64,000 nt of DNA from Blastococcus sp. TBT05-19 (GCF_003319095.1 NZ_QOHI01000002.1:372001-436000), one strand, 5' to 3'; positions 1 through 13,181 are shown, counted from the first letter of the stretch. The notes: a model not told the origin generated them from the letters alone. Numbers and translations are program-made.

Positions 1-1
1 G

Positions 2-232
2 CTGGACAAGGTCAAGGGCTACGCCGAGGACTCCGGCGAGGGCCGCTGGACCGTGGAGCAGGCGATCGAGAACGCCGTCCCCATGCCGACGATCGCCGCG
101 TCGCTGTTCGCGCGGTTCTCCTCGCGGCAGGACGACTCCCCGACCATGAAGGCCGTGGCCGCGCTGCGCAACCAATTCGGCGGGCACGCGATCCGCGCGG
201 TGCAGGCGCAGGAGGCCGAGAAGCCCGCATGA
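2..232 (+). CDS. gnd: 6-phosphogluconate dehydrogenase (decarboxylating), C-terminal end
   Basis: Last 76 residues of a 6-phosphogluconate dehydrogenase, the oxidative pentose phosphate enzyme converting 6-phosphogluconate to ribulose 5-phosphate with NAD(P)H production. The start is outside the window. The visible part carries the family's C-terminal helix pattern, including [20 protein letters not shown] and the SRQDD segment, and ends in a short tail (QEAEKPA). In actinobacteria gnd commonly lies between dnaN and recF, and recF follows here after a 79-bp gap, so this fragment also anchors the window next to dnaA-dnaN. No sign of damage. Identification rests on a short fragment plus its classical neighbour. 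Confidence 0.85.
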   Translation: MDKVKGYAEDSGEGRWTVEQAIENAVPMPTIAASLFARFSSRQDDSPTMKAVAALRNQFGGHAIRAVQAQEAEKPA

Positions 233-311
233 AGAAGGACCACCCTTCCCCCCACGCCTCGCAAGCTCGGCGCGGGACCCTGAAGGGCGGCCGTTCCAGC
301 ACCTCACCTCC

Positions 312-1490
312 GTGTACGTGAGGCACCTGCAGGTCGGGGACTTCCGCAGCTGGGAACGGGTGGACCTCGCGCTGCAACCGGGGCCGACGGTGTTCGTCGG
401 GCGCAACGGCGAGGGCAAGACCAACCTCGTCGAGGCGGTCGGGTACCTGGCGACCATGAGCAGCCACCGGGTCTCCGGCGACGCGCCGCTGGTCCGCCAC
501 GGCGCGGGCCAGGCCGTGGTGCGTGCCGCGTTGCGTCGGGGTGACCGCGAGCTGCTCGTGGAGATCGAGATCAACCCGGGCAGGGCCAACCGGGTGCGGG
601 TCAACCGGGCCGCGCTCCCCCGCCCGCGCGAGGTGCTCGGGCTGGTGCGCACGGTGCTGTTCGCGCCCGAGGACCTCTCGCTGGTGCGCGGCGACCCCAC
701 GGAGCGCCGGCGGTTCCTCGACGAGCTGCTGGCGACGCGCACGCCGCGCCTGGCCGGCGTCCGCAGCGACTACGAGCGGGTGCTCAAGCAGCGCAACGCC
801 CTGCTCAAGACCGCGCGCATGGCCCGGGGCAAGGCCATGGAGACCCTCGACGTCTGGGACGGCCACCTCACCGACCTCGGTGGGCAGCTGCTGTCGGCCC
901 GGCTCCGGCTGATCGCCGACCTGGCGCCGCACGTGGCGGAGTCCTATGCCGGCGTCGCCGGGGCGGGCGCCGCGGTCGCCGGCCTCGGCTACAGCTCGAC
1001 CGTGCCGCTCGCCGGGAACGGCACGGCCCTGGTCCCCGGCGCGGAGCTGCCCACGGTCGAGGAGCTGACCGCGGCGATGGCCGCCCGGGTCGCCGAGCGG
1101 CGCGGCGACGAGCTGGACCGCGGGATGACCCTGGTCGGCCCGCACCGCGACGACCTGGTCCTCCACCTGGGCCCGGCGCCGGCCAAGGGGTTCGCCAGCC
1201 ACGGCGAGTCCTGGTCGCTGGCCCTGGCGCTCAAGCTCGCGACCTTCGCCCTGCTGCGGGCCGAGGGCGAGGACCCCGTCCTGGTCCTGGACGACGTCTT
1301 CGCCACGCTCGACGCCGAACGCCGGGCGGCGCTGGCGGCCGTGGCCCGCTCCGCGGAGCAGACGCTGATCACCGCGGCGGTGGTCGACGACGTCCCGCCC
1401 GAACTGCGCGGCGCGCGGGTCGAGGTGGGGGACGGCTACGCCGTCGTCGTGAAGGATGCGGTCCCGGCCACCGACGGAGGCAGCCCGTGA
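312..1490 (+). CDS. recF: DNA replication and repair protein RecF
   Basis: SMC-like ATPase that binds gapped DNA and, with RecO and RecR, helps load RecA at stalled forks. 392 residues, normal for the family. Visible landmarks: N-terminal FRSWERVDL, Walker [10 protein letters not shown] at residues 30-38, the ABC-type signature region ([15 protein letters not shown]) and Walker [13 protein letters not shown] near residue 325. The GTG start is the only one that gives the conserved [11 protein letters not shown] beginning. Its TGA overlaps the GTG of the following DUF721 gene (GTGA), indicating translational coupling. Position after gnd and before gyrB is the classical origin-proximal arrangement. 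Confidence 0.97.
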   Translation: MYVRHLQVGDFRSWERVDLALQPGPTVFVGRNGEGKTNLVEAVGYLATMSSHRVSGDAPLVRHGAGQAVVRAALRRGDRELLVEIEINPGRANRVRVNRAALPRPREVLGLVRTVLFAPEDLSLVRGDPTERRRFLDELLATRTPRLAGVRSDYERVLKQRNALLKTARMARGKAMETLDVWDGHLTDLGGQLLSARLRLIADLAPHVAESYAGVAGAGAAVAGLGYSSTVPLAGNGTALVPGAELPTVEELTAAMAARVAERRGDELDRGMTLVGPHRDDLVLHLGPAPAKGFASHGESWSLALALKLATFALLRAEGEDPVLVLDDVFATLDAERRAALAAVARSAEQTLITAAVVDDVPPELRGARVEVGDGYAVVVKDAVPATDGGSP

Positions 1491-1987
1491 GCGACGACCG
1501 GCCCGCCCGGCCCAGCGACATCGCCCGCGCCGCGCTCGAAGCGGCCCGCGCGGCCTCGGCCGCGCGCCCCAAGCCGACCCGGCGGCGGATCGCCGGCCCG
1601 CGGCGGTCGTGGAGCGGCCCGGGGCCCGGTGCCGACGACCCCCAGCCCTTCGGCCGGCTGGTGGACTCGCTGGTCAGCCAGCAGGACTGGTCCTCGCACA
1701 CCAGGGTCGGCTCGGTGTTCGGCCGCTGGGACGCGATCGTGGGGCCGGACATCGCCTCGCACTGCCGGCCCGAGACCCTGACCGAGGGTGAGCTGCTGGT
1801 GGTCGCGGAGTCCACGGCCTGGGCCACCCAGCTGCGCTTGCTGGCCCCCACGATCCTGGGAAAGCTGCGCGCGCAGGTCGGCGGGGACGTCGTGACGCGG
1901 CTGCGCGTTGTCGGTCCGACGGCCCCCAGCTGGAAGAAGGGCCCGCGCTCCGTGCGCGGCCGGGGGCCCCGCGACACCTACGGATGA
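1487..1987 (+). CDS. DciA-like DUF721 protein
   Basis: 166-residue protein of the DUF721 family. The family includes DciA, the ancestral loader of the replicative helicase DnaB. The N-terminal 50 residues are Ala/Pro/Arg-rich and probably disordered. The conserved core runs from about residue 55 to 145 with [19 protein letters not shown] followed by [20 protein letters not shown], the KH-like fold hallmark. A basic tail ([14 protein letters not shown]) follows. Start codon GTG overlaps the recF stop by four bases, so the two are probably co-translated. The recF-DUF721-gyrB order is conserved in actinobacteria. The DnaB-loading role is inferred from the family, not shown here. Confidence 0.88.
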   Translation: MSDDRPARPSDIARAALEAARAASAARPKPTRRRIAGPRRSWSGPGPGADDPQPFGRLVDSLVSQQDWSSHTRVGSVFGRWDAIVGPDIASHCRPETLTEGELLVVAESTAWATQLRLLAPTILGKLRAQVGGDVVTRLRVVGPTAPSWKKGPRSVRGRGPRDTYG

Positions 1988-2030
1988 GGCACCCGACGCA
2001 GCAGGTCGGTGCCGGGAGGACGATGCAGCG

Positions 2031-3026
2031 ATGAGCAGTCCACGAGACCCCGACGACCGCGACGGCTTCGGCGGGCCCGACGACGGCAGCGGCTGGCGGG
2101 AGCCGCCGCACCTGGGCCCCGGGGGTCCGGCCGACCCCGGCGACGACGTGGACCGGCCCAACTTCGCCGAACGCCGGCGCACCCCCCGGGACGACGCGGA
2201 CTCGCTGAGCCGCCCCACGTGGCAGCCGCCCGGCTGGGACCTGCCGGCCGCCGAGCCGCAGCGCCCGGTCCCGCCGCCGGCCGATCCGCCGCCCCCGTCG
2301 CTCGCGAAGCCGACGCCCTCGAAGCCGGCGCCCTCGGAGCCGCTGCCGCAGGAGCCGCCGGTCCCCGGACCCCCGCCCGAGGCCGTCGTGCGTCCGGACC
2401 GGCGGCAGGGCAGCCGGTCCCGCGGCGCGGCCGACCAGGTCTTCGCCTACCAGGGCGACCTCGTCGGAGCGCAGGGCTGGGCGCTCCAGCAGGGCTGGAC
2501 CGTCACCGACGGCACCGCCCCGGAGGACGCCGTCCTGGCCGACGTCATCGCGACCTCCCCGGTGCGGGCCACCAAGGACCACCGGGCGGGCAACGTGCTG
2601 CGCGGCCGCGCCGGGGGGCTGGAGCTGGTGGCCTTCGACGTCGTCTTCGCCTCGGGGCGCTACGTCGTCCCGGAGTACGCGGTCACCGCGGCGCCGGTGC
2701 TCGGCGACGTCCCGCCCTTCCGCCTGAGCCCGGCCCGGTTCTGGCGGCACCGCACCGGTGGACTGGTCCCGCTGGCCGGCGGCGACCCCGCCTTCGACGC
2801 CCGCTGGCTGCTGCTGGCCGGCGCCGACGACCCGCGGCTGCACCGGCTGGCGCAGGACCCGGCGGTGCACGCGCTGCTGCTGGGCACCGACGACGGTGAC
2901 GAGTTCTGGTCCGGCGCGGGTCACGTCGCGGCCGTCCGGCCCGACGGGCACCGGCCGCAGCTGCTCGAGCACCACGCCCGGTTGCTGACGGCGGTCGTCG
3001 GGGTGCTGGGAAGTGGCCCGCACTGA
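2031..3026 (+). CDS. hypothetical protein with Pro-rich N-terminus
   Basis: 331-residue protein of unknown function. The ATG start is chosen because GGGAGGA lies about 10 bases upstream. An in-frame extension further upstream would overlap dciA. Residues 1-140 are Asp/Pro/Glu-rich low complexity. From about residue 140 (QVFAYQGDLVGAQGWALQQGW) the sequence becomes a compact globular domain with regular strands (GLELVAFDVVFASGRYVVPEYAVTA is the clearest part) to the end. No membrane segment or signal peptide. Its stop lies inside the following ABC transporter gene (14-bp overlap), so the two are probably expressed together. I do not recognise the domain with confidence. Confidence 0.75.
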   Translation: MSSPRDPDDRDGFGGPDDGSGWREPPHLGPGGPADPGDDVDRPNFAERRRTPRDDADSLSRPTWQPPGWDLPAAEPQRPVPPPADPPPPSLAKPTPSKPAPSEPLPQEPPVPGPPPEAVVRPDRRQGSRSRGAADQVFAYQGDLVGAQGWALQQGWTVTDGTAPEDAVLADVIATSPVRATKDHRAGNVLRGRAGGLELVAFDVVFASGRYVVPEYAVTAAPVLGDVPPFRLSPARFWRHRTGGLVPLAGGDPAFDARWLLLAGADDPRLHRLAQDPAVHALLLGTDDGDEFWSGAGHVAAVRPDGHRPQLLEHHARLLTAVVGVLGSGPH

Positions 3027-4800
3027 CCGGCCCGCGCTGAGCGACGAGGCGCCGGCGCCCGCCGCCCGGGTGCGGGACCTGCTGCCCCTGCTCCGGCCGC
3101 ACCGGCGGGCGCTCGCGCTCGCCGCCGGCCTGTCCCTCGTCGGCGCCGCGGCCGCGCTGGCGCAGCCGGCGCTGGTCGCGCGGGTGATCGAGGCGGTCGG
3201 CGCCGGGCGCTCGGTGCTCGCCGCCGTCGGTGCCCTCGTCGTGGTGCTCGTCGTGGGCGCCGTCCTAGGCGCGGCCCAGCAGTTCGTCCTCCAGCGCACC
3301 GGCGAGGGCGTGGTGCTGACCACCCGGCGCACGCTGGCCGACCGGCTGCTGCGGCTGCCCGTCGCGGAGTACGACCGGCGGCGGACCGGTGACCTCATGT
3401 CGCGGGTCGGCGCGGACACGACGCTGCTGCGCGCCACCGTCACCTCGGGGATCGTCGAGATCGCGGGCTCCGTCGTCATCGCCGTCGGCGCCATGGTCGC
3501 GATGGCCCTGGTCGACGGCTGGCTCCTGCTGGTGACCGTGCTCGCGGTCGGTACCGGGATGGCCGTGGCGATCAGCGTCTCCCGCGGCATCCGCCGGCTG
3601 TCGCGGCAAGCGCAGGAGGCGGTCGGCGCGATGACCGCGGCACTGGAACGGGCGCTGTCGGCCGTGCGGACCATCCGGGCCAGCGGGGCGACGGCGCGCG
3701 AGGTCGACGCGGTCTGGGACACCGCCGGCCGCTCCTACGCCGCCGGGGTGCAGGTCGCCCGGCTGCAGGCGCTGGTCTCACCGGCCAGCTCCATCGCCGT
3801 GCAGGGCGCCTTCCTGGCCGTGCTCGGCCTCGGCGGTTACCGGGTGGCGGCGGGCTCGATCGGCGTCGCGGACCTGGTGGCGTTCATCCTCTACCTGTTC
3901 CTGCTGGTCATGCCGCTGGGCCGGTTCGTGCACGCCTGGACCGAGGTGCAGAGCGGCCTGGGCGCGCTCGCCCGCATCCAGGAGATCCTCGCGCTGACCC
4001 CCGAGCGGGACGACCGCCCCGAGCGCGGCAGTGCCGTCGTCGTCCCCCGCAGTCCGTCGTCCGGGGACGCGGCACCGCTGCTCGAGCTGGACGACGTCTC
4101 GTTCGGCTATCCGGACGGGACGCCGGTGCTGCGCGGGGTGTCCCTCTCCATCCGGGCCGGCAGCCGGGTGGCGCTCGTCGGGCCGTCCGGCGCCGGGAAG
4201 TCCACCGTGCTCGCGCTGATCGAGGGCTTCTACCCGCTGTCGGGCGGGGCGATCCGGTGGGCGGGGACCGACGTCCGCGACCTGCCGCGCGCGGCGCTGC
4301 GGTCCCGGCTGGGCTACGTCGAGCAGGAGGCGCCGGTGCTGGCCGGGACCATCCGGGAGAACCTGCTGCTCGCCGCGCCCGGCAGCAGCGACGCGGAGCT
4401 GTGGGCGGTCCTGGCCGACGTCGGGCTCACCGCGCTGGTGCAGCGCTCGCCCCGCGGGCTCGACGTCCCGGTGGGCGACGACGGCGTGCTGCTCTCCGGC
4501 GGGGAGCGGCAGCGGCTCGCCATCGCCCGGTCCCTGCTCGCCCGCCCGGAGCTGCTGCTGCTCGACGAGCCGACCGCCAGCCTGGACGCCCGCAACGAAG
4601 GGCTGCTGCGGGACACCCTCGCCGCGGCGTCGGCCGACCGGGCGCTGCTGGTCGTCGCCCACCGGCTGTCCACCGTGCGGGACAGCGACGAGATCGTCGT
4701 CCTCGACGGCGGGCAGGTCGTGGCCCGCGGCTCGCACGACGAGCTGGTCGGCTCCAGCCCGCTCTACCGGGAGCTCGCCACCGCCCAGCTCCTCGTCTAG
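3013..4800 (+). CDS. ABC exporter, fused membrane and ATPase domains
   Basis: 595-residue half-transporter of the MsbA/LmrA/MDR type: six predicted transmembrane helices in the first 320 residues, then a nucleotide-binding domain. Visible motifs are Walker A GPSGAGKST (390-398), the Q-loop region YVEQEAPVLAGTIREN, signature LSGGERQR (494-501), Walker B LLLLDEPTA and the switch histidine in VVAHRLS. It must work as a homodimer, or with an unlinked partner, because no second half-transporter is adjacent. GTG start, overlapping the upstream hypothetical gene by 14 bp. Substrate cannot be deduced; lipids, peptides or drugs are all possible for this class. Confidence 0.93.
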   Translation: MARTDRPALSDEAPAPAARVRDLLPLLRPHRRALALAAGLSLVGAAAALAQPALVARVIEAVGAGRSVLAAVGALVVVLVVGAVLGAAQQFVLQRTGEGVVLTTRRTLADRLLRLPVAEYDRRRTGDLMSRVGADTTLLRATVTSGIVEIAGSVVIAVGAMVAMALVDGWLLLVTVLAVGTGMAVAISVSRGIRRLSRQAQEAVGAMTAALERALSAVRTIRASGATAREVDAVWDTAGRSYAAGVQVARLQALVSPASSIAVQGAFLAVLGLGGYRVAAGSIGVADLVAFILYLFLLVMPLGRFVHAWTEVQSGLGALARIQEILALTPERDDRPERGSAVVVPRSPSSGDAAPLLELDDVSFGYPDGTPVLRGVSLSIRAGSRVALVGPSGAGKSTVLALIEGFYPLSGGAIRWAGTDVRDLPRAALRSRLGYVEQEAPVLAGTIRENLLLAAPGSSDAELWAVLADVGLTALVQRSPRGLDVPVGDDGVLLSGGERQRLAIARSLLARPELLLLDEPTASLDARNEGLLRDTLAAASADRALLVVAHRLSTVRDSDEIVVLDGGQVVARGSHDELVGSSPLYRELATAQLLV

Positions 4801-4809
4801 CACGGCGGG

Positions 4810-8641
<3,832 letters not shown>

Positions 8642-8647
8642 CCCGGC

Positions 8648-8696
8648 GCCGTCGGGCGGCGGGTCGGTGAACATCTCCCGACCGCTGCCCGACGGC
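8648..8696 (+). other. gyrB-gyrA intergenic hairpin
   Basis: GCCGTCGGGC (8648-8657) pairs perfectly with GCCCGACGGC (8687-8696). Inside it GGTCGG (8662-8667) pairs with CCGACC (8678-8683) around a 10-nt loop. No T-run follows. It may be a processing or attenuation structure between the two gyrase genes, or a terminator with gyrA having its own promoter. Confidence 0.6.
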
Positions 8697-8752
8697 CCGG
8701 TTGACCAGCGACTTTGTCCACCTCTGTGCACCGACCTGTGGAGATCTGAACC

Positions 8753-11221
8753 GTGACGGAAACCCCCTTCCGCGACCGCGTCGAAGCGGTCGACCTCCAG
8801 CAGGAGATGCAGCGCAGCTACATCGACTACGCGATGTCGGTCATCGTCGGCCGGGCCCTCCCCGAGGTCCGCGACGGACTGAAGCCGGTGCACCGCCGGG
8901 TCCTGTTCGCGATGTACGACCAGGGCTTCCGCCCCGACCGCGGCTACGTCAAGTGCGCCCGCCCGGTCGCCGAGGTCATGGGTAACTACCACCCCCACGG
9001 CGACTCGGCGATCTACGACGCCCTCGTGCGGCTGGCCCAGCCGTGGTCGATGCGCTACCCGCTCATCGACGGGCAGGGCAACTTCGGCTCCCCGGGCAAC
9101 GACCCGGCCGCCGCCATGCGCTACACCGAGTGCCGCCTGACCCCGCTGGCCATGGAGATGCTGGCCGGCATCGACGAGGAGACCGTCGACTTCCAGGGCA
9201 ACTACGACGGCCGCACGCAGGAGCCGGTCGTCCTGCCGGCGCGGATCCCCAACCTGCTGATCAACGGCTCGGCCGGCATCGCGGTCGGCATGGCCACCAA
9301 CATGCCCCCGCACAACCTCCGCGAGGTCGCCGAGGCGGCGTACTGGATCCTCGACAACCCCGACGCGGAGGCCGAGGAGGCCCTCACCGCATGCATGGAG
9401 CGGGTCAAGGGCCCGGACTTCCCCACCTACGGCCTGATCGTCGGCCGCGAGGGCATCGAGGACGCGTACCGCACCGGTCGCGGCTCGGTGAAGATGCGCG
9501 CGGTCGTCACGGTCGAGGAGGACGCCCGGGGCCGGGTGCAGCTGGTCGTCACCGAGCTGCCCTACCAGGTCAACCCGGACAACCTCGCCGAGAACATCGC
9601 CGAGCTGGTCAAGGAGGGCCGGCTCCAGGGGATCAGCGAGATCGCCGACGAGTCCTCCGACCGCGTCGGTCGCCGGCTGGTCATCACGCTGCGCCGCGAC
9701 GCCGTCGCCAAGGTCGTGCTGAACAACCTCTACAAGCACACCCAGCTGCAGACCTCCTTCGGCTGCAACATGCTCTCCATCGTCGACGGCGTGCCCCGCA
9801 CGCTGCGGCTGGACGAGCTGGTGCGCAACTGGGTCAACCACCAGATCGAGGTCATCCAGCGGCGCACGCGCTACCGCCTGCGCAAGGCCGAGGAGCGCGC
9901 GCACATCCTGCGCGGCTACGCCAAGGCGCTCGACCACCTCGACGACGTCATCGCGCTCATCCGGGCCAGCGAGTCGGCCGAGGCGGCGCGCACCGGCCTC
10001 ATGGAGCTCCTCGACGTCGACGAGATCCAGGCCGTGGCCATCCTGGACCTGCAGCTGCGCCGGCTGGCCGCCCTCGAGCGCCAGCGCATCATGGACGAGC
10101 TGGCCGAGATCGAGGCCCGCATCGCCGACCTGCAGGCGATCCTCGACTCCCCCGAGCGGCAGCGGCAGATCGTCCGCGACGAGCTCCAGGAGATCGTCGA
10201 CAAGTACGGCGACGACCGGCGCTCGCAGTTCGTCGCCAACGAGGGCGACGTCTCGATGGAGGACCTCATCGCGGAGGAGGAGGTCGTCGTCACCATCACC
10301 CGCACCGGGTACGCCAAGCGGACGAAGAGCGACCTCTACCGGTCGCAGCGCCGCGGCGGCAAGGGCGTGATGGGCGCCCAGCTGAAGCAGGACGACATCG
10401 TCGACCACTTCTTCGTGGGCTCCACCCACGACTGGATCCTCTTCTTCACGAACAAGGGCCGGGTGTACCGCGCCAAGGCCTACGAGCTCCCCGAGGCCAA
10501 CCGCACCGCCCGCGGGCAGCACGTGGCCAACATCCTCGCGTTCCAGCCGGACGAGAAGATCGCCCAGGTCATGCAGATCAAGGACTACGGCGTGGCGCCG
10601 TACCTGGTCCTGGCGACCTCGAGGGGGCAGGTGAAGAAGACCCGCCTGACCGACTTCGACAGCCCGCGTCAGGGTGGCGTCATCGCCATCAACCTGCGCG
10701 ACGGCGACGAGCTCGTGGGCGCGGCCCTCATCGACCCGGACAAGGACCTGCTCCTGGTCACCCGCAAGGCGATGTCGATCCGGTTCAAGGCCGACGACGC
10801 CGCGCTGCGGCCGATGGGCCGGGCGACCGAGGGCGTGCGCGGCATCTCGCTCGCCGACGACGACTCGCTGCTGTCGATGATGGTGGTCGAGGAGGGCGTC
10901 GACGTCCTCGTGGCCACCGAGCGCGGTTTCGCCAAGCGCACCGGCATCGAGAACTACCCGAACCAGGGCCGGGGCGGCAAGGGCGTGCTCACCGCCGACC
11001 CCAAGGCCCGCAAGGGTGCCCTCGTCGGCGCGCTGGCGGTGACCCTGGGCGACGAGCTGTACGCCATCACCTCCGGTGGTGGCGTCATCCGGACGCCGGT
11101 CAACGGCGTGCGGCACAACAAGGACCGCGCCACCATGGGTGTCAAGCTCATGAACTTGCCTGAGGACGTGTCGATCGTGGCGATCGCCCGTACGACGGAC
11201 AACGACGAGCCCGCGGCCTAG
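8753..11221 (+). CDS. gyrA: DNA gyrase subunit A
   Basis: 822-residue breakage-reunion subunit of DNA gyrase. Catalytic tyrosine is Y124 in [10 protein letters not shown]. The quinolone-resistance region reads [14 protein letters not shown], with S85 and D89 at the positions of E. coli S83 and D87, i.e. the susceptible-type residues. The GyrA box needed for DNA wrapping is QRRGGKG at 532-538, and further blades of the C-terminal beta-pinwheel follow (NQGRGGKGV). GTG start, GAGAT upstream as a weak ribosome site. The ATP partner gyrB is immediately upstream. A strong hairpin 30 bp after the stop probably terminates the transcript. Confidence 0.98.
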   Translation: MTETPFRDRVEAVDLQQEMQRSYIDYAMSVIVGRALPEVRDGLKPVHRRVLFAMYDQGFRPDRGYVKCARPVAEVMGNYHPHGDSAIYDALVRLAQPWSMRYPLIDGQGNFGSPGNDPAAAMRYTECRLTPLAMEMLAGIDEETVDFQGNYDGRTQEPVVLPARIPNLLINGSAGIAVGMATNMPPHNLREVAEAAYWILDNPDAEAEEALTACMERVKGPDFPTYGLIVGREGIEDAYRTGRGSVKMRAVVTVEEDARGRVQLVVTELPYQVNPDNLAENIAELVKEGRLQGISEIADESSDRVGRRLVITLRRDAVAKVVLNNLYKHTQLQTSFGCNMLSIVDGVPRTLRLDELVRNWVNHQIEVIQRRTRYRLRKAEERAHILRGYAKALDHLDDVIALIRASESAEAARTGLMELLDVDEIQAVAILDLQLRRLAALERQRIMDELAEIEARIADLQAILDSPERQRQIVRDELQEIVDKYGDDRRSQFVANEGDVSMEDLIAEEEVVVTITRTGYAKRTKSDLYRSQRRGGKGVMGAQLKQDDIVDHFFVGSTHDWILFFTNKGRVYRAKAYELPEANRTARGQHVANILAFQPDEKIAQVMQIKDYGVAPYLVLATSRGQVKKTRLTDFDSPRQGGVIAINLRDGDELVGAALIDPDKDLLLVTRKAMSIRFKADDAALRPMGRATEGVRGISLADDDSLLSMMVVEEGVDVLVATERGFAKRTGIENYPNQGRGGKGVLTADPKARKGALVGALAVTLGDELYAITSGGGVIRTPVNGVRHNKDRATMGVKLMNLPEDVSIVAIARTTDNDEPAA

Positions 11222-11250
11222 TGTGAGCAGGTAGTCACGCACGCGACGTG

Positions 11251-11278
11251 TCCCGCGGCGGCTCCGGCCGCCGCGGGA
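11251..11278 (+). terminator. hairpin terminator after gyrA
   Basis: Perfect 12-bp stem TCCCGCGGCGGC / GCCGCCGCGGGA with a 4-nt loop, 29 bp after the gyrA stop. No T-tract, as is usual for actinobacterial terminators. Confidence 0.75.
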
Positions 11279-11298
11279 CCGAGCACTGAGGGAGCGGT

Positions 11299-12015
11299 AT
11301 GGCCGCTGCGGAACGGGAGACTGGCATGAGCGACCGGACGCAGGGTTCGGTGCGCACCGACTCCCGGGCCGAGACCGGGCCGGCCGCGGCGGGCCCCGAG
11401 GGTCAGCCCTCGGCCTCCTCGACGCAGGCGATCCCGACCACCGGCGCCCAGCGCGCGGTCGGCCCCGCCACCGGCGCGGTCCCCGTCGTGCCGCAGCCGC
11501 TGACCGGCGAGGGCCCGGCGGTCGGCGCCGGTGCGCACGCCCCGTCCGCGCCCGCCCCGTCCGTCCCGGGCCCCACCGGCCCGGTCACCGCGCCCGGTGC
11601 GGTCGCCTCGGCTCCGCCCTCCCGTTCCGCCGGCAAGTCGGTCGGCCGCGGACCCCGGCGGGCCCGCCTGCAGCTGCGCCACATCGACACCTGGTCGGCG
11701 CTGAAGATCTCCCTGGTGCTGTCGATCGCCCTGTTCTTCATCTGGATGGTGGCCGTCGGCCTGCTGTACCTGGTGCTCAACGGCCTGGGCGTCTTCGACA
11801 CCATCAACGGTCTGGTCGGGCAGCTCGGCAGCGGCTCGGAGTCCGGTGGCAGCAGCGAGGTGCTCACTCCGGGCGTGGTGTTCGGTGGGGCGGCGATCAT
11901 CGGCGCCATCAACGTGGTCCTGCTGACCGCGCTGTGCACCGTGGGCACCTACATCTACAACCTCTGCTCCGACCTGGTCGGCGGCCTCGAGGTCACGCTC
12001 TCCGAGCGCGACTGA
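11299..12015 (+). CDS. DUF3566 membrane protein
   Basis: 238-residue protein. Residues 1-120 are Ala/Pro/Gly-rich, presumably cytoplasmic and disordered. The conserved DUF3566 domain follows (RARLQLRHIDTWSALKIS) with two transmembrane helices, LVLSIALFFIWMVAVGLLYL and a second around GAAIIGAINVVLLTALCTVG. DUF3566 genes directly downstream of gyrA are a hallmark of actinobacteria, but the function is unknown. Two ATG starts are possible, 11299 and 11326, both with a GGGAG ribosome site; the shorter form begins MSDRTQGSVRT. Separation from gyrA by a hairpin suggests its own promoter or read-through expression. Confidence 0.9.
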   Translation: MAAAERETGMSDRTQGSVRTDSRAETGPAAAGPEGQPSASSTQAIPTTGAQRAVGPATGAVPVVPQPLTGEGPAVGAGAHAPSAPAPSVPGPTGPVTAPGAVASAPPSRSAGKSVGRGPRRARLQLRHIDTWSALKISLVLSIALFFIWMVAVGLLYLVLNGLGVFDTINGLVGQLGSGSESGGSSEVLTPGVVFGGAAIIGAINVVLLTALCTVGTYIYNLCSDLVGGLEVTLSERD

Positions 12016-12021
12016 CGGACG

Positions 12022-12059
12022 GGCCCCAGCCACCCCCTGTCAGGTGTGGTTGGGGGGCC
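12022..12059 (+). terminator. imperfect hairpin after the DUF3566 gene
   Basis: GGCCCC near 12022 pairs with GGGGCC near 12059, and CCAC with GTGG inside, with a 2-nt bulge and a loop of about 8 nt. Placed between the DUF3566 stop and tRNA-Ile. Moderate support only. Confidence 0.4.
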
Positions 12060-12081
12060 AGGTAAGCTTTCGGAGGTTCAC

Positions 12082-12155
12082 GGGCCTGTAGCTCAGGCGG
12101 TTAGAGCGCATCCCTGATAAGGATGAGGCCGGAGGTTCAAGTCCTCCCAGGCCCA
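12082..12155 (+). tRNA. tRNA-Ile (GAT)
   Basis: 74-nt cloverleaf: acceptor GGGCCTG pairs with CAGGCCC. The anticodon loop CTGATAA lies in the stem CATCC/GGATG, giving anticodon GAT. The T-arm is GGAGG-TTCAAGT-CCTCC. CCA is not encoded. Confidence 0.97.
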
Positions 12156-12238
12156 CCCGTGTGCCCGGAGTCCCACGACTCCGCGGCTCCTCCGGTCGCC
12201 GTCCCACGGCGGACGAAGCGCTCGAGGAGGTTCTCCAC

Positions 12239-12379
12239 GTGCTGAAGAAGCTGGCGCTCGCCGCCATCGCGGCCGGGGCTCTCGCCGCGGCCCGCAGGCG
12301 CTCCGCCGGCAAGGGCGAAGCGGACCTCTGGCACGAGGCCACGAGCGGGCCGGGGGCCGTCAGCACGCCCACCCGCTGA
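12239..12379 (+). CDS. DLW-39 family small protein
   Basis: 46-residue protein starting at a GTG preceded by GAGGAGG at an 8-base spacing. It begins with a hydrophobic, Ala-rich helix (LKKLALAAIAAGALAAARRR), followed by basic residues and the GEADLWHEAT segment containing the DLW signature that names the family. DLW-39 genes lie in this same position, between tRNA-Ile and tRNA-Ala near gyrA, in many actinobacteria. The role is unknown; the helix could be a membrane anchor. A longer in-frame reading from 12161 starts inside the tRNA-Ile flank and is not supported. Confidence 0.8.
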   Translation: MLKKLALAAIAAGALAAARRRSAGKGEADLWHEATSGPGAVSTPTR

Positions 12380-12403
12380 GCCACCGGCCCGACAGGGCCG
12401 CTC

Positions 12404-12476
12404 GGGGACGTAGCTCAATTGGCAGAGCACCGCCTTTGCAAGGCGGGGGTTAGGGGTTCGATTCCCCTCGTCTCCA
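12404..12476 (+). tRNA. tRNA-Ala (TGC)
   Basis: 73-nt cloverleaf: acceptor GGGGACG pairs with CGTCTCC (one G-T pair). The anticodon stem is CCGCC/GGCGG with loop TTTGCAA, giving anticodon TGC. CCA is not encoded. It ends four bases before the stop of the convergent minus-strand gene. Confidence 0.97.
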
Positions 12477-12479
12477 CCC

Positions 12480-13061
12480 TCAGATCCCCTCCGGGGCGCG
12501 CCCCCAGGTGACCACCTCGCGCACCGGTTGCGGCGCGCCGGCCACCAGCTGCGCCTCCGGCCGCACGCCCAGCGCGTCGTTGACCGAGCTGAACGCCAGC
12601 CGCAGCGCCGCGTACGCGGTGATCGCCAGCACCTGCGCGTCGTCGAAGCCGCTGTCCCGCAACGCCTGCACGTCCCCGGCCTCGGTGCCGTTCGGATCCG
12701 CCGCCACCAGGCGCCCCCAGCGGGCCAGCGCCCGCTCCTGAGTGTCCAGCCCGCGGTCGGTGCCCGACAGCACCGCGGCCGCCAGCTCCCCGTCGGCCTC
12801 CCGGCCGAGCTTCGTCCCCCAGGCCAGGGCGCAGTAGCTGTCGCCCAGGGTGGATGCGCACGCGATGACCAGGACGCCGCGCTCGCGCACCGTCAGCCCG
12901 GCCGCCTCCGCCGCCCGGCGCAGCAGCGCGAAGAGCCCGTCGTGCAGCGCCGCTCCGTGCGCCCAGAGGCGCGAACCGTTCATGACGAAACCCATCTCGC
13001 GCCGGTCGTCGTCGTACAGCCGACGGGTCTCGGGGGACTCGGGCGCCTCGCTCAGGAACAT
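12480..13061 (-). CDS. carboxymuconolactone decarboxylase-like (AhpD-fold) protein
   Basis: 193-residue all-helical protein resembling the peroxidase-related branch of the carboxymuconolactone decarboxylase/AhpD superfamily. The core LTVRERGVLVIACASTLGDS leads into YCALAWGTKLGREADGE. Only one cysteine (C77) stands at the active-site helix; the CxxCxxxH redox motif of AhpD is absent, so a disulphide reductase role is doubtful. Start ATG at 13061 is preferred: there is no Shine-Dalgarno, but TACCCT (a -10 type box) ends 8 bases upstream, which suggests a leaderless transcript. A longer reading from 13121 overlaps the parS-like site. Substrate unknown. Confidence 0.75.
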   Translation of the reverse strand: MFLSEAPESPETRRLYDDDRREMGFVMNGSRLWAHGAALHDGLFALLRRAAEAAGLTVRERGVLVIACASTLGDSYCALAWGTKLGREADGELAAAVLSGTDRGLDTQERALARWGRLVAADPNGTEAGDVQALRDSGFDDAQVLAITAYAALRLAFSSVNDALGVRPEAQLVAGAPQPVREVVTWGRAPEGI

Positions 13062-13069
13062 GGGCGCGC

Positions 13070-13075
13070 AGGGTA
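13070..13075 (-). promoter_or_regulatory. -10 box of a leaderless gene
   Basis: TACCCT on the minus strand, 8 bases ahead of the ATG at 13061, with no ribosome site between. Fits the TAnnnT pattern of actinobacterial leaderless promoters. Confidence 0.45.
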
Positions 13076-13113
13076 GGGCCGCCCGCCGGTGAGCGGTAGC
13101 CCAGGCCGCCCGA

Positions 13114-13129
13114 TGTTCCACGTGGAGCA
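13114..13129. promoter_or_regulatory. parS-like ParB binding site 2
   Basis: TGTTCCACGTGGAGCA, one base away from the perfect palindrome. Located in the 120-bp gap between the divergent AhpD-fold gene and the cyclophilin gene. Confidence 0.75.
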
Positions 13130-13181
13130 GCGCGGACGGGGTGCGGCGTCACGGCCGCGGCGGCGGTGGGAGAGTGGAGGC

